From: Chloroflexota bacterium
GTDB lineage: Bacteria > Chloroflexota > Anaerolineae > Anaerolineales > Villigracilaceae
DNA: 64,000 nucleotides
Direction of reading: 5' to 3'
NCBI GenBank assembly: GCA_016191845.1
Contig: JACPVF010000012.1
Span: 124,001-188,000, forward strand
Of the stretch, positions 32,574-44,629 are shown in pieces; position 1 is the first letter of the stretch; each line of letters starts with the position of its first letter. The translations under genes were made by a program, and so were the position numbers. The notes beneath the pieces are model-generated. The model did not search any database. It was not told where the DNA came from and was given only the letters and a program-made list of their open reading frames with translations.

Positions 32574-33800
32574 CTATTCGTATCTCAACGCCTCAATCGG
32601 GTCGAGTTGAGCAGCCTGGTTGGCAGGGTAGTAGCCGAAGAAGGCACCCACCGCCGCAGCGGAACCGAAGGCCAGCAGAATGGATGAGGCCTGGATCACG
32701 GTGCGCATGTCGCTCAGTGCGCCGAAGATGTACGCGCCGCTGATCCCCACCAGCGTTCCGATCAACCCGCCGACTACGCTTAGCATGAGCGCCTCGGTCA
32801 GGAATTGCAGGCGGATGTCGGCGGGGGTGGCGCCCACGGCCTGACGGATGCCGATCTCGCGCGTGCGTTCGGTCACTGACACCAGCATGATGTTCATGAT
32901 GCCGATGCCTCCCACGATCAGTGAGACACCCGCCACCCAGGCCAATAACGAACGAAAGGCTGCCGTGGTGGATTCGCGTGTGCTGATGATGTCCTGTTGG
33001 GTGGTGATGGTGAAGTCCTCGGTGTCGGTGGTGACGTCGTGGCGCTTGACGAGCAGACGTTCGATGCCCGCGATGACCGTGTCCTGGTTCACGCCGTCTT
33101 CCACTTCCACATAGATCATGCGCACGCTGTCACCCATGAAACGGGCGAACATCGAGGGCGTGAACTTCTGGAACACCACACTGATCGGCATGTAGATGCG
33201 CGAGTCGAAGTCGGTGTTGCCGACCAGGCCTTTTTCCTTGAAGACACCGATGATCGCAATCTGTGTGTTGCCGACCTTGATGTATTCGCCGATCGGGCTG
33301 GCATCGCCAAAGAGTTCCTGGGCTACGTCATAGCCGAGGATGGCGACCTTGGTTTTGCGCTCGATCTCCTGGTCGGTGAAGTAACGGCCTTCGGCAATGT
33401 CCATGTCGCGCACCGACGGGAAACCTGTGGTCGTGCCGAGGATCTCCACGTCTTCGAGCGTCACGTCGCCTGCCTTGATCGTCTCGCTGGAGTTCTGTTC
33501 CACCACCACGGCTTTGACACCGCTCACGCCATCCTGGATGGCGGCTGCGTCATCGTAGACGAGTCCGCCCGTGGGCGCCTGGCCAGGTCCGCCGCGCGTC
33601 ATCGCGCCCTGGACGAAGACCAGGTTCGAACCGAGGCTGGTGATCTGATCCTGGATGGTGGCTTCCGTCCCTGCGCTGATGGCGACCATGATGATGACCG
33701 CCGCCACACCGATGATGATGCCCAGCATGGTCAGCAGCGAGCGGACCTTGTTCTTGAGGATGGCTTCCCAGGCAATGCGGATGGCTTCAAGCGGCTTCAT
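32574..33800 (-). CDS. MacB-type ABC transporter permease
   Basis: 408 residues. N-terminal [35 protein letters not shown] helix, a large external MacB-type core domain (about 55-270), and three C-terminal FtsX helices beginning [41 protein letters not shown]. This is the mechanotransmission ABC exporter family (MacB/LolCE). Its start overlaps the ATPase gene end by 14 bases. Confidence 0.95.
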   Translation of the reverse strand: MKPLEAIRIAWEAILKNKVRSLLTMLGIIIGVAAVIIMVAISAGTEATIQDQITSLGSNLVFVQGAMTRGGPGQAPTGGLVYDDAAAIQDGVSGVKAVVVEQNSSETIKAGDVTLEDVEILGTTTGFPSVRDMDIAEGRYFTDQEIERKTKVAILGYDVAQELFGDASPIGEYIKVGNTQIAIIGVFKEKGLVGNTDFDSRIYMPISVVFQKFTPSMFARFMGDSVRMIYVEVEDGVNQDTVIAGIERLLVKRHDVTTDTEDFTITTQQDIISTRESTTAAFRSLLAWVAGVSLIVGGIGIMNIMLVSVTERTREIGIRQAVGATPADIRLQFLTEALMLSVVGGLIGTLVGISGAYIFGALSDMRTVIQASSILLAFGSAAAVGAFFGYYPANQAAQLDPIEALRYE

Positions 33801-34527
33801 GTTGCACCTCGAGCGTGGGATGATGATTGCCGTTGTGGTTGATGACGTCGATCACACCATCCTTGAGGATGACCGTGCGTTGGGTGTGAGCGGCGATCTT
33901 CGGGTCGTGCGTCACCATCACAATGGTGGTGCCCTGGCTGTGTAACTTGTGCAGCAGGTTCATGATCTCCTCGCCCGAGCGGCTGTCGAGGTTGCCGGTC
34001 GGTTCGTCGGCGATGACCATGACGGGGTCGTTGATCAGCGCGCGGGCGATGGCCACGCGTTGCTGTTGTCCACCCGAGAGCTCATGCGGCTGGTGGTTGA
34101 CTCGTTCGCCGAGGCCCACCAGTTCGAGCATGGCGCGTGCCTTCTGATCGCCATCTTCCACGGAGAGTTTGGCATCGGCGTGGTTGTAAAGCAGCGGCAG
34201 GGTTACGTTGCGCAGGGCGCTGGTGCGCGCCAGCAGGTTGTATGCCTGGAAAATAAATCCGATCTTGCGGTTGCGGACGGCGGCCAGTTGAGCCTTGTCG
34301 AGGTGGCTGACGTCTTCACCGTCCAGGATGTACTGTCCCGAAGTGGGCTGGGACAGGCAGCCCAGGATGTGCATCAGCGTGCTCTTGCCCGATCCCGAAG
34401 GTCCCATGATGGCGACGAACTCGCCCGCTTCGATCTTCAGGTTGATCCCGTTCAGGGCCGCCACGCTGATATCACCCATGCCGTAGATCTTGGTGATGTC
34501 AACGGTTTCGATGATGGTTGCGCTCAT
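33787..34527 (-). CDS. MacB-type ABC transporter ATPase
   Basis: 246 residues. Walker [11 protein letters not shown]-loop [17 protein letters not shown], signature [15 protein letters not shown], Walker [18 protein letters not shown], and H-loop [15 protein letters not shown]. Typical LolD/MacB ATPase. ATGA overlap with the membrane fusion protein gene on one side and 14-base overlap with the permease on the other show tight coupling. Confidence 0.97.
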   Translation of the reverse strand: MSATIIETVDITKIYGMGDISVAALNGINLKIEAGEFVAIMGPSGSGKSTLMHILGCLSQPTSGQYILDGEDVSHLDKAQLAAVRNRKIGFIFQAYNLLARTSALRNVTLPLLYNHADAKLSVEDGDQKARAMLELVGLGERVNHQPHELSGGQQQRVAIARALINDPVMVIADEPTGNLDSRSGEEIMNLLHKLHSQGTTIVMVTHDPKIAAHTQRTVILKDGVIDVINHNGNHHPTLEVQHEAA

Positions 34528-36017
34528 TTTGTCTCTGTGGTTCCAGTGGTGACCGTGTCACCGGGGTTGAGGCCCGATTTGATCTCGGCGTACAGCAGAT
34601 CCTGAATGCCCACTTCCACGACCTTCAGGGTGGGGGTGCCATTTTCCATAACGAAAACAGTGTAAGTGTCACCAGCCTTGTGCAGGGCTTCGATCGGAAC
34701 GAGCAGGGCGTTCTTGGCTTCGCCGCCGATCACGTCGACCGAGGCGGTGGTGCCCAGCGGAAGATTGAAGCTGCTTTCGTTGAGATTCGTCAGCTTGACG
34801 ATGGCCCGCACGACCGAGGTGCCTGATTCCGTATAAAGGCCTGGATCCACCTGGGTGACGATTCCCGAGTAGGTCTTGTCGGGCAGAATGTCGAAGACCA
34901 CGTTGCAGTCGTAGCCGACGGCCACGTTGGACCAATCCGATTCGTCGAGATAAACTTCGAGATATGGCTGGTCGAGGTCGGCGATGGTGATGACGGTTGA
35001 GCCGCTGCTGGCGTTGTCGCCGACGCTGGTGTCGATCGACATGATGGTGCCCGCGAAGGGGGCGTAGATCTCGGTCCCGTCCAGGTCGTCCTGCGCGGAT
35101 TGCAGGTCTAGCTTGGCCTGTTCAAGCGTGGACAAGCTCGAGCCCGTGGCGTCTTCTGGGACCTCACCCCCCGTCAGCGCGTTGTAGTAGTACTGCGCCT
35201 CTTGGACGGCAGCCTTGGCGGCGGCCAGGTCCGCACGGGCGGAGAGGATTTCCGTGTCGGTGGGGGCGGCGATATATTTCTGCCCCGTTGAGCGGTCACT
35301 CATGGTGAAGTGGTTGGGGACGTAAATTTCCTCGTAGCTGACCCAGGCGCCCTTCAGTTTTTCGTTCATGTAGGAGAGCGTATCCTTGGCCTTCTGAAGC
35401 GCCGTCTGCAGGTCTTTATTGTTCGCGTCCTTGTCGGCGGCGGCCTGGGCATCGTCCACTGCGGCCTGGGCCTTGGCGACTTCATTCTCCCAGTACAGGA
35501 TGTTCGGCCCGAGCACATACTCGAGATGGTTCTGGGCACTGACCACTTCCTCCTGCGCATCGGCCACAGCGATCTGTGCGGCAGCGATGGCGGATGGGGA
35601 AGTCAGTTCGGCCAGGGTGCGCTTGGCCTGTGTGTAAGCGATTTGGGCGCTGGAGTCGTCCACCTGGGCGAGCAGTTGGCCCGCTTCCACTTTCTCGCCC
35701 ACACTGACGTTGATCTTGGTCACTTTGCCGCCTGTGCTGAAGGCCAGGTCGCTCTCGTTGGCTGAGGTCAACGTGCCTGTGCCGCTGGCGTAGATGACCA
35801 GGTCGCCCTGGCGGACGCGGGTGGTCTGCAGGCTAACGGTCGTGGTGGTGGTTTGGGCGGGCAGGTAGACGAGTTTGTAGTACGCGAATCCGCCCGCAGC
35901 GGCAGCTACGAGCAGAACGATCCCAATCCCCAGCATTGCTTTCTTCGAAAGTTTCGAGAAGAAAGCGGGGAGTTTCAGTTTGGCGATTTTTGTATTCGGG
36001 TGTGCTTGAACAGACAT
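34524..36017 (-). CDS. Membrane fusion (HlyD/MacA-like) protein of the efflux pump
   Basis: 497 residues. N-terminal membrane helix (about 28-48); lipoyl half-motif [49 protein letters not shown]; a long helical hairpin (about 110-290, Ala/Gln-rich); the second lipoyl half with [32 protein letters not shown]; and a C-terminal beta barrel and membrane-proximal domain. The hairpin is longer than in MacA. First gene of an operon of five (adaptor, ATPase, permease, two lipoproteins). Confidence 0.93.
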   Translation of the reverse strand: MSVQAHPNTKIAKLKLPAFFSKLSKKAMLGIGIVLLVAAAAGGFAYYKLVYLPAQTTTTTVSLQTTRVRQGDLVIYASGTGTLTSANESDLAFSTGGKVTKINVSVGEKVEAGQLLAQVDDSSAQIAYTQAKRTLAELTSPSAIAAAQIAVADAQEEVVSAQNHLEYVLGPNILYWENEVAKAQAAVDDAQAAADKDANNKDLQTALQKAKDTLSYMNEKLKGAWVSYEEIYVPNHFTMSDRSTGQKYIAAPTDTEILSARADLAAAKAAVQEAQYYYNALTGGEVPEDATGSSLSTLEQAKLDLQSAQDDLDGTEIYAPFAGTIMSIDTSVGDNASSGSTVITIADLDQPYLEVYLDESDWSNVAVGYDCNVVFDILPDKTYSGIVTQVDPGLYTESGTSVVRAIVKLTNLNESSFNLPLGTTASVDVIGGEAKNALLVPIEALHKAGDTYTVFVMENGTPTLKVVEVGIQDLLYAEIKSGLNPGDTVTTGTTETK

Positions 36018-36062
36018 TGGGTTCCCTTTCTACGGGTCATCGATGTGAAGAAGAATGATGTC

Positions 36063-36068
36063 AGTATA
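36063..36068 (-). promoter_or_regulatory. -10 element of the efflux operon
   Basis: TATACT on the minus strand, 46 bases before the ATG at 36017; no clear -35, as expected for an activator-dependent promoter. Confidence 0.5.
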
Positions 36069-36097
36069 TTTTTTAGGTGTTATGAAAAGGTCGTTAA

Positions 36098-36128
36098 ATT
36101 GTGAAGAGATTGTGTGATTGTTTTCACG
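36098..36128. promoter_or_regulatory. Activator-type sites between divergent promoters
   Basis: Two CACAAT direct repeats (minus strand, 36103-36098 and 36114-36109) have an 11-bp period, the spacing used by OmpR-family regulators. Overlapping them, 36113-36128 reads TGTGA-TTGTTT-TCACG, one mismatch from the CRP core. Its centre is about 64 bp from both predicted start sites (efflux operon and LysM gene). Confidence 0.5.
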
Positions 36129-36150
36129 GGCTGGGTGGAAATCCGCCGGG

Positions 36151-36178
36151 TTGGAAAGAGGGGAGATTCATGTATAAT
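36151..36178 (+). promoter_or_regulatory. Promoter of the LysM lipoprotein gene
   Basis: TTGGAA (36151-36156), 16-base spacer ending TG, TATAAT (36173-36178). Confidence 0.75.
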
Positions 36179-36240
36179 CGTTTCAGGATTCCAATACTGC
36201 AATTCATTTCCAGGCCTCTCAAGAGGATAGGAGCGCGAGA

Positions 36241-36813
36241 ATGAACAAGGTCCACTATGTTTTCATTACCCTCTCGATCGCACTGATGGGACTTTTGAGC
36301 GGCTGCAACCTCAATACGAAGCCCACTCCAGATGCAGCTGCCACTCAAATGGCCATGAACCTGATGGCTTCCACTCCTTTGGCGATTACCGCCATGCCCG
36401 TGTTTACGAATACGCCGCTTCCCACCGCCACCCTGGACCCCGCCCTGATTCCCACCGCCACGCCGACTCCCATGCCGACGACCTACACCCTGCAAGTGGG
36501 GGAGTTCCCCTATTGCATCGCTCGCCGCTTCAACGTGGATCCCACCGAGTTGTTGTCCCTGAATCATTTGAGCACGACCGCAGGGACAATTTACAAAGCA
36601 GGAATGACGTTGAGCATCCCGCAATCGGGCAAACCCTTCCCGCCGCCGCGGGCGCTGAACACGCACCCGGCCTCGTTCACTGTCCCATCCGCGCAATGGA
36701 CGATCTACAAAGTGGCCTGCTATTTTGGAGATGTGGATCCGCAGATCATCATGCAGATGAATGGCTTGACTTCCCCCACGCTGACGGCTGGTCAGGTCTT
36801 GCAGATTCCATAA
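36241..36813 (+). CDS. LysM-domain lipoprotein
   Basis: 190 residues. Lipobox LLSGC, a Pro/Thr linker of about 70 residues, then two LysM modules: YTLQVGEFPYCIARRFNVDPTELLSLNHL...AGMTLSIPQ and WTIYKVACYFGDVDPQIIMQMNGL...AGQVLQIP. Each module has one Cys (YCIARRF, ACYFGDV), which may form a disulfide. LysM binds peptidoglycan-type glycans, so the protein probably sits at the cell wall. Divergent from the efflux operon, with a shared control region; a terminator follows. Confidence 0.88.
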   Translation: MNKVHYVFITLSIALMGLLSGCNLNTKPTPDAAATQMAMNLMASTPLAITAMPVFTNTPLPTATLDPALIPTATPTPMPTTYTLQVGEFPYCIARRFNVDPTELLSLNHLSTTAGTIYKAGMTLSIPQSGKPFPPPRALNTHPASFTVPSAQWTIYKVACYFGDVDPQIIMQMNGLTSPTLTAGQVLQIP

Positions 36814-36834
36814 CCAACTCAATCATTCGAATCA

Positions 36835-36862
36835 AAACCGCCCCATAAACGTGGGGCGGTTT
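36835..36862. terminator. Terminator between convergent LysM and ATP-grasp genes
   Basis: 11-bp stem (36835-36845 with 36852-36862) with TTTCTTTAT after it on the plus strand. Confidence 0.85.
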
Positions 36863-36877
36863 CTTTATGTTGAGGTG

Positions 36878-38002
36878 TTACTTCTTTCCGTTTGTGTGCG
36901 GAACTTCACGCGGCTCCAACATTCCCCAGCGACTGGCGCCGAGGTAAAGGATGTCGAGGATCAGGTCCTCGTAGCGGATGCCTTCGGCCTTGGCTTGCAG
37001 ACACAAGTCACTGTAATCGGGGGTCAGCCCGGGCAGGGTGTTGATCTCTATCAGGCGCGGATTGCCCTCTTCGTCCAGGCGGATGTCGGTGCGGGAGACG
37101 TCCAGGGCGTTGAGCAGCAGATGGGCACGCAGGGCGAAATGCTTGAGTTTCTTTTCCAGTTCGGGGTCGATCTCAGCAGGGCAGAAATACCCGGGTGCGC
37201 CATCGGCGCCTACATCTTTTGACTTGGCCTCCTGGCTGTATACCCAGGGTGTGACCGAGCGGCTGCTGTCCAGTTCGAGGACGGGGAAGCGGTGGAAGCC
37301 ATCTTTCTCGTACCATTCGGGGTTGCGCGAGTAGAGTCGGGCGTCGCCGCGGCCCAAAATGCCGACCGTAAACTCACGGCCCGGCAGGAAGGTCTCGACC
37401 AGGGCGGGCTGCTGGTACACGTTGATGATGTACTGGGTGCGCTCGCGCAGTTCCTTCTCGTTGTTGACAATGGCCTTCATATCCACGCCCATGCCTGTCC
37501 CTTCGCGGGCGGGCTTGACGAAGAGCGGGAACTTCAGTTCAGGGCGCAGGGGCTCGTCGCCGGCGTTGAACTCCTGAAACGGAGCTACGGGCAGGCGTCG
37601 GTCGCGCCAGATGCGCTTGGTCAGGGTCTTGTCGAGGGAGATGCCATTGGTCAGCACGCGCGATCCCGTGTAGGGGATGCCGAACATTTCCAGCAGGGCA
37701 GGCACCTGGGCTTCGCGTGCGTCGCCGCCGAGACCCTCGGCAATGTTGAAGCAGATATCGGGTTGGGATTCTTGCAGGGTGAAGGGGAGGGTGCGATCCG
37801 CCTGTAAAAAGACGGTCTCGTGTCCGTCGGTTTCAATGGCCGCACGGATGTGTTCGATGGTCTCGATGTGGTCGAAATCGGCAAATGCATCGGGGGGAAC
37901 GCCTTCGGGTTTGGGCGTATTGTCATCCTTGATATTGGCAAGGACGGCCACTTTCCAGTATCGTTTCATCCGATGACTGGGAGGCTGTTCGGGGTCGGGC
38001 AT
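36878..38002 (-). CDS. D-alanine-D-alanine-ligase-like ATP-grasp protein
   Basis: 374 residues. N-terminal Rossmann-like part with KVAVLANIKDDN and the segment DICFNIAEGLGGDAREAQVPALLEMFGIPYTGS, which corresponds to the Ddl loop. ATP-grasp core: FPLFVKPAREGTGMGVD, ALVETFLPGREFTVGILG, and the Mg-binding end DIRLDEEGNPRLIEINTLPGLTP. Longer by about 50 residues than typical Ddl because of the insert YSRNPEWYEKDGFHRFPVLELDSSRSVTPWVYS. Not next to mur genes, so it could ligate another dipeptide; ddl function is plausible but unproven. Confidence 0.85.
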   Translation of the reverse strand: MPDPEQPPSHRMKRYWKVAVLANIKDDNTPKPEGVPPDAFADFDHIETIEHIRAAIETDGHETVFLQADRTLPFTLQESQPDICFNIAEGLGGDAREAQVPALLEMFGIPYTGSRVLTNGISLDKTLTKRIWRDRRLPVAPFQEFNAGDEPLRPELKFPLFVKPAREGTGMGVDMKAIVNNEKELRERTQYIINVYQQPALVETFLPGREFTVGILGRGDARLYSRNPEWYEKDGFHRFPVLELDSSRSVTPWVYSQEAKSKDVGADGAPGYFCPAEIDPELEKKLKHFALRAHLLLNALDVSRTDIRLDEEGNPRLIEINTLPGLTPDYSDLCLQAKAEGIRYEDLILDILYLGASRWGMLEPREVPHTNGKK

Positions 38003-38043
38003 GGGTGGTTGCTCCTGTGTGTTTTTGAATTAAAACGTTGCAA

Positions 38044-38071
38044 AGTATAGTACAAAACGAACATATTTCAA
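38044..38071 (-). promoter_or_regulatory. Promoter of the ATP-grasp gene
   Basis: TTGAAA (38071-38066), 16-base spacer, TATACT (38049-38044). Confidence 0.75.
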
Positions 38072-38151
38072 GGGAAACGAGCCAGAACAGGGGTTAAAGG
38101 TCGATTAGAAGAATAGACGCCCCGTTTTTCTACGTCGGTGATATTTCTAAC

Positions 38152-38180
38152 TGGACAACTGGTATCGTTTCAGGTATCAT
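38152..38180 (+). promoter_or_regulatory. Candidate promoter of the atp operon
   Basis: TGGACA (38152-38157), 17-base spacer, TATCAT (38175-38180). It would give a leader of about 140 bases. Confidence 0.55.
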
Positions 38181-38231
38181 TGGCACGCTTGTACGCCCGC
38201 TCACGAGAGCGGCAGACGCATAAAAAGCAGG

Positions 38232-38256
38232 ACCCGGATAAGGCGTTTATCCGGGT
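38232..38256 (+). promoter_or_regulatory. Leader hairpin of the atp operon
   Basis: 10-bp perfect stem ACCCGGATAA/TTATCCGGGT with a five-base loop, 73 bases before the atpA start; only a short TATT follows, so attenuation or RNA stability is more likely than full termination. Confidence 0.5.
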
Positions 38257-38329
38257 TATTGTGCATAAAATCCGTGTTCATGAAGACTGCCAAAGGCAGC
38301 ATATTCTCAAACCCCGGCGTGGAGGCGAA

Positions 38330-39997
<1,668 letters not shown>

Positions 39998-40000
39998 CCC

Positions 40001-40891
40001 ATGGCATCCGCACGCGAGATGCGTCTTCGCATCAAAAGTGTCAAGAACATCTCCCAGGTGACGCGCGCTCTGGAGGCGGTCAGCGCTGCCAAGGTCCGCA
40101 AGGCGGTCCAGGCTGTGACGGCGACCCGCTCCTACGCGACCAAGGCCTGGCAGGTGTTGACCCATGTGGCAGCCCAGCCTGGACGCCACAGCCTGCATCC
40201 GTTGCTGACGGAACGTCCCGACCCCAAAAATGCCCTCGTCATCGTGCTGACGGGTGACCGCGGTCTGGCGGGCGCATACAACACGAACGTCATCCGTTAC
40301 GTGGGGCAGCGCTTCGACCAATATCGTCTGCCCGTCAAGTACATCGCCGTGGGACGCAAGGGTCGAGACCTGCTGATTCGCCGCCGCAAACAGGTCATTG
40401 CCGACTTCAGCAACCTGCCTGCCGCGCCCACCTTCGCGGACGTCTCCGCCGTGGGCCGCATGGCCGTGGACGATTTCCTCAAGGGCGAGGTGGATGAGGT
40501 CTATCTGATCTACACCGACTTCGTCAACATGGGCCGACAAGTCGCCACGATGAAGAAACTCCTGCCGTTGGAAGTCAGCAGCGGGGAAGGACGCGTGGTG
40601 GATTTCGAGCCGCACAATGGTCCGTCCGCGGCCTACGAATATGAGCCCGACCAGCGCGAGATCCTCGACGAGATCATCCCGCGCTTCACGGCTTTACAGG
40701 TCTATCAGGCCGTGCTCGAATCGCAAGCCAGCGAACATGCCGCACGTATGATCGCCATGCGCAACGCCACCGATAACGCCAAGGAATTGGTCAGCGCGCT
40801 GCAACTGGCTTATAACAAGGTGCGCCAGCAGGCGATCACTAACGACATCCTAGACATTGTGGGCGGCGCGGAAGCGCTCGCCGCGAAATAA
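40001..40891 (+). CDS. atpG: F1 ATP synthase subunit gamma
   Basis: 296 residues. The N-terminal coiled-coil start (REMRLRIKSVKNISQVTRALEAVSAAKVRKA), the LTGDRGLAGAYNTNV motif and the C-terminal helix with SQASEHAARMIAMRNATDNAKELVSALQLAYNKVRQQAITNDILDIVGGAEAL identify the rotor subunit. Three bases separate it from atpA. Confidence 0.97.
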   Translation: MASAREMRLRIKSVKNISQVTRALEAVSAAKVRKAVQAVTATRSYATKAWQVLTHVAAQPGRHSLHPLLTERPDPKNALVIVLTGDRGLAGAYNTNVIRYVGQRFDQYRLPVKYIAVGRKGRDLLIRRRKQVIADFSNLPAAPTFADVSAVGRMAVDDFLKGEVDEVYLIYTDFVNMGRQVATMKKLLPLEVSSGEGRVVDFEPHNGPSAAYEYEPDQREILDEIIPRFTALQVYQAVLESQASEHAARMIAMRNATDNAKELVSALQLAYNKVRQQAITNDILDIVGGAEALAAK

Positions 40892-42307
<1,416 letters not shown>

Positions 42308-42313
42308 GATTAT

Positions 42314-42380
42314 CGTCACTGCGAGGCCGAAGCAATCTCCTCGTCAAGGCAGAGATTGCTTCGCTTTGCTCGCAGCGACA
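42314..42380. repeat. Dispersed inverted-repeat element, copy 2, between atpD and atpC
   Basis: 67 bp related to the element at 14023-14101: left end CGTCACTGCGAGG, internal GAAGCAATCTCC, right part ATTGCTTCGCTTTGCTCGC then AGCGACA. It fills the atpD-atpC gap to 12 bases before the preferred atpC start. Confidence 0.85.
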
Positions 42381-42391
42381 TGGATGTGACC

Positions 42392-42829
42392 ATGACCATT
42401 CGTTGTGAAATTGTTTCGCAAGACCGCACCGTGTTCACCGGCGACGTGGACATCGTTGTGCTGCCGGGCGCAGGCGGTGAGATGGGCATCCTGCCCAAGC
42501 ATGCTCCCGTTCTGACCACGCTCAAGTACGGCGTGATCAAGGTCCGCCACGGCGGCAAGGAAGATGTCTTCTCCGTGGCGGGCGGGGTGGCCGAGGTCCA
42601 GCCCGACATCGTCACCATCCTGGCTGACGCTGCGGAGAACGTCGAGGAGATCGACGTGGCCCGCGCGGAGACCGCCCGCAAGCGTGCCGAAGAAGCGCTG
42701 TCCAAGGGAGTTCCCGCCGACAGCGACGCCTATCTCGCCATGGAAGCGGCCCTGCGCCGTTCGAATCTCCGCCTGGATGCTGCCCGCCGCTACCGCAAGA
42801 GCGGACGTGCCCCTTACTCTGAATCGTAG
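42392..42829 (+). CDS. atpC: F1 ATP synthase subunit epsilon
   Basis: 145 residues. N-terminal beta sandwich with IRCEIVSQDRTVFTGDVDIVVLPGAGGEMGILPKHAPVLTTLKYG and a C-terminal helical hairpin (NVEEIDVARAETARKRAEEALSK ... EAALRRSNLRLDAARRYRK), as in the family. The ATG at 42392 gives the normal N-terminus. An in-frame ATG at 42380 and codons further upstream fall in the repeat element. No Shine-Dalgarno sequence is evident, so the repeat may have replaced the native translation signal, or start may depend on coupling. Confidence 0.93.
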   Translation: MTIRCEIVSQDRTVFTGDVDIVVLPGAGGEMGILPKHAPVLTTLKYGVIKVRHGGKEDVFSVAGGVAEVQPDIVTILADAAENVEEIDVARAETARKRAEEALSKGVPADSDAYLAMEAALRRSNLRLDAARRYRKSGRAPYSES

Positions 42830-42835
42830 GTCCAA

Positions 42836-43843
42836 TTGGCCGTTTTTTCGAAAGACCTGGGCATCGACCTGGGGACCATGTTCACCCGCCTGGCAGATGG
42901 CCCACAGGTCGTCATGCAGGAGCCGACCATTGTCGCCATCGACGTGGACGAGAAGAAGATGGTGGCCGTGGGGCAGGAGGCGCGCGATATGTTCGGCCGC
43001 GTGCCCGACAGCATCGAGGTTGCCCGTCCGCTCAAGAACGGCGTGGTGGCCGATTATGAGATCACCGAGATCATGCTGCAATACCTGCTCCAACACGCCA
43101 GCGGGTCGATGCGTTTCATTCGCCCGCGCGTGATGATCTCGGTCCCGTTCGGCGTGACCAGCGTGGAGCGTCGCGCGGTGTACGAGGCCGTGCTCGAAGC
43201 AGGCAGCCGTGAGGCTTTTCTCATCCAGCAGCCGCTGGCGGCGGCCCTGGGCATCGACCTGCCGATCAATTCGCCCTCGGGCAACATGGTCATCTCGCTG
43301 GGCGGCGGATGTACAGAAGCGGCCGTCATGGCCATGTACGGCATCGTCTCGGCGGAGACCCTGCGCCTGGGCGGCATGGACCTGGATGAGGCCATCGTCA
43401 ACTACACGCGCCGCAAGTACGGCGTGATCGTCGGCCCTGCCACGGCGGAACAGCTCAAGATCCGCATCGGGGCGGCGGTGCCGCAGGATACGGAAAACAG
43501 CATGGAGGTCCAGGGCCAGGACCAGGTAACGGGCCTGCCGCGTCCTGTCACGCTGACGACGGGCGAGATCGTCGAGGCCCTGCAGGACCCGCTCAAGCAG
43601 ATTGTCGAGACGGGCCGCCGCGTGCTGGAGAGGACTCCGCCCGAGCTGGTGGCCGATATCATTGACCGTGGTGTGGCCCTGTGCGGCGGCGGCGCGCTCC
43701 TGCGCGGCGTGGACAAACTGCTGACCAAGTCGCTCGGCATCCCCGCCTATCTGGTGGATAACCCGATGACCTGCGTAGTGGAAGGCGCGATGAAGAGCTT
43801 CAGCATGTTGAACGTGCTGCGCCGAAATTTGCCGCAAGTGTAA
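42836..43843 (+). CDS. MreB-like actin-family protein
   Basis: 335 residues from a TTG start six bases after atpC. Phosphate 1 motif DLGIDLGTMFTRLAD, connect motif and VPFGVTSVERRAVYEAVLEAGSREAFLIQQPLAAALG, phosphate 2 VISLGGGCTEAAVMAMYGI, and adenosine motif IIDRGVALCGGGALLRGVDKLL identify MreB/Mbl. A Gly replaces the Asp in the usual DIGGGTTE (SLGGGCTE), which may change ATP hydrolysis. No mreC or mreD follows; the gene is joined to the atp operon and ends in a terminator. Confidence 0.93.
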   Translation: MAVFSKDLGIDLGTMFTRLADGPQVVMQEPTIVAIDVDEKKMVAVGQEARDMFGRVPDSIEVARPLKNGVVADYEITEIMLQYLLQHASGSMRFIRPRVMISVPFGVTSVERRAVYEAVLEAGSREAFLIQQPLAAALGIDLPINSPSGNMVISLGGGCTEAAVMAMYGIVSAETLRLGGMDLDEAIVNYTRRKYGVIVGPATAEQLKIRIGAAVPQDTENSMEVQGQDQVTGLPRPVTLTTGEIVEALQDPLKQIVETGRRVLERTPPELVADIIDRGVALCGGGALLRGVDKLLTKSLGIPAYLVDNPMTCVVEGAMKSFSMLNVLRRNLPQV

Positions 43844-43851
43844 ATATAGAG

Positions 43852-43877
43852 AAAACGCCCTGTAAAGGGCGTTTTTT
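43852..43877 (+). terminator. Terminator of the atp-mreB operon
   Basis: 10-bp stem AAAACGCCCT/AGGGCGTTTT, loop GTAA, then T tract. Confidence 0.92.
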
Positions 43878-43887
43878 CTTGCGTTTA

Positions 43888-43896
43888 TGCTATAAT
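43888..43896 (+). promoter_or_regulatory. Extended -10 promoter at the left edge of the accessory cassette
   Basis: TGCTATAAT, an extended -10, right after the terminator; it would give a leader of about 210 bases before the gene at 44114. The rest of that leader shows no clear structure. Confidence 0.45.
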
Positions 43897-44113
43897 CATT
43901 TACAGTGAATGGGAATCGATTGGTGACTCTCCCCCTAATTTAATGTAAGCAGTAGAATTCAAGTGGTACATTAGAAGACGCGAAAGGATGTCCGAAGCAT
44001 TTCTGGTTGGTTTGGGTAAACCTGTTTTTTTAGGTCGCTATACGTGGGTACTTTTCTGTCTAATTGATAGTCGGCACGATCTTGTAGGGTAAAGATAAAT
44101 AATAGGAGTTCTT

Positions 44114-44605
44114 ATGCCAAAGTCACAGGAAGATAAATCTTCATCGCCAAAAGGTGGAATAGTCTTTCAAGGGGAGACTTTCGTAAAAGGCGACATTGTT
44201 GAACGTAAAGAAATTCACGGTAACGAGATTCATGGCAATCAATATGTAGGCGGCGACAATATCTCCATCAAAGGAGATGGTAATATACTTGGGAATCAGA
44301 ACTCATCTCAGATAATTAAAATAAATAACGAAGCATTGGCAGCGCAAATTGACCAACTTAACGAAAAGGTTAATGCCATTCATCGACTATCTGCCAGCGA
44401 TAAAAAACTTCTAAAATCAACTTTGCAAGAATTGAAAAATGAAGTCCAAAAAGGTGACGAAGCGGATACTGACAAGATTTCACCCTGGCTAAAAATGCTA
44501 AAGAAAACTGCACCTGAAATAGTTGGCAATTTACTCGAAGTCTTAGTTCATCCATTCGTAGGAAAATTGGTAGAAGTTATATCGAAAGCAATTCTTAAAG
44601 ACTAA
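44114..44605 (+). CDS. Unknown protein with beta-rich N-terminus and helical C-terminus (cassette gene 1)
   Basis: 163 residues. The first 70 residues contain short Gly/Asn turns (FQGETFVKGDIVERK, HGNEIHGNQYVGGDN, IKGDGNILGNQNSS), suggesting a small beta-helix or stacked strands. Residues about 75-163 are helical with a coiled-coil-like start (AAQIDQLNEKVNAIHRL) and an amphipathic end (LLEVLVHPFVGKLVEVISKAI). The N-terminal FxGxTxxxGDxV motif recurs in the next gene. AGGAG precedes the start. No family recognised. Confidence 0.75.
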   Translation: MPKSQEDKSSSPKGGIVFQGETFVKGDIVERKEIHGNEIHGNQYVGGDNISIKGDGNILGNQNSSQIIKINNEALAAQIDQLNEKVNAIHRLSASDKKLLKSTLQELKNEVQKGDEADTDKISPWLKMLKKTAPEIVGNLLEVLVHPFVGKLVEVISKAILKD

Positions 44606-44629
44606 CCACCATATAACTAGGGAGTAAGT

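Larger units (their letters stand above)
38003..38329. other. Intergenic region between ATP-grasp gene and atpA
   Basis: 327 bases without a credible gene. It holds two divergent promoters (38044-38071 minus, 38152-38180 plus), a small CGCTC/GAGCG hairpin at 38201-38213, and a stronger hairpin at 38232-38256. A frame open upstream of atpA has no start supported by a ribosome-binding site. Confidence 0.7.

Noticed and set aside
38187-38329. Riboswitch in the atp leader
   Set aside because: Two hairpins are visible but no conserved aptamer core known to me, and the operon type is not usually riboswitch-controlled.
42403-42421. Rex-like inverted repeat TTGTGAAA-TTG-TTTCGCAA
   Set aside because: It lies inside the first codons of atpC, has a 3-base instead of a normal centre and one mismatch; chance match is likely.
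43988-44092. A 34-codon open frame before the accessory cassette
   Set aside because: AAAGG touches the ATG with no spacer, the peptide has no recognisable feature, and nothing supports translation.
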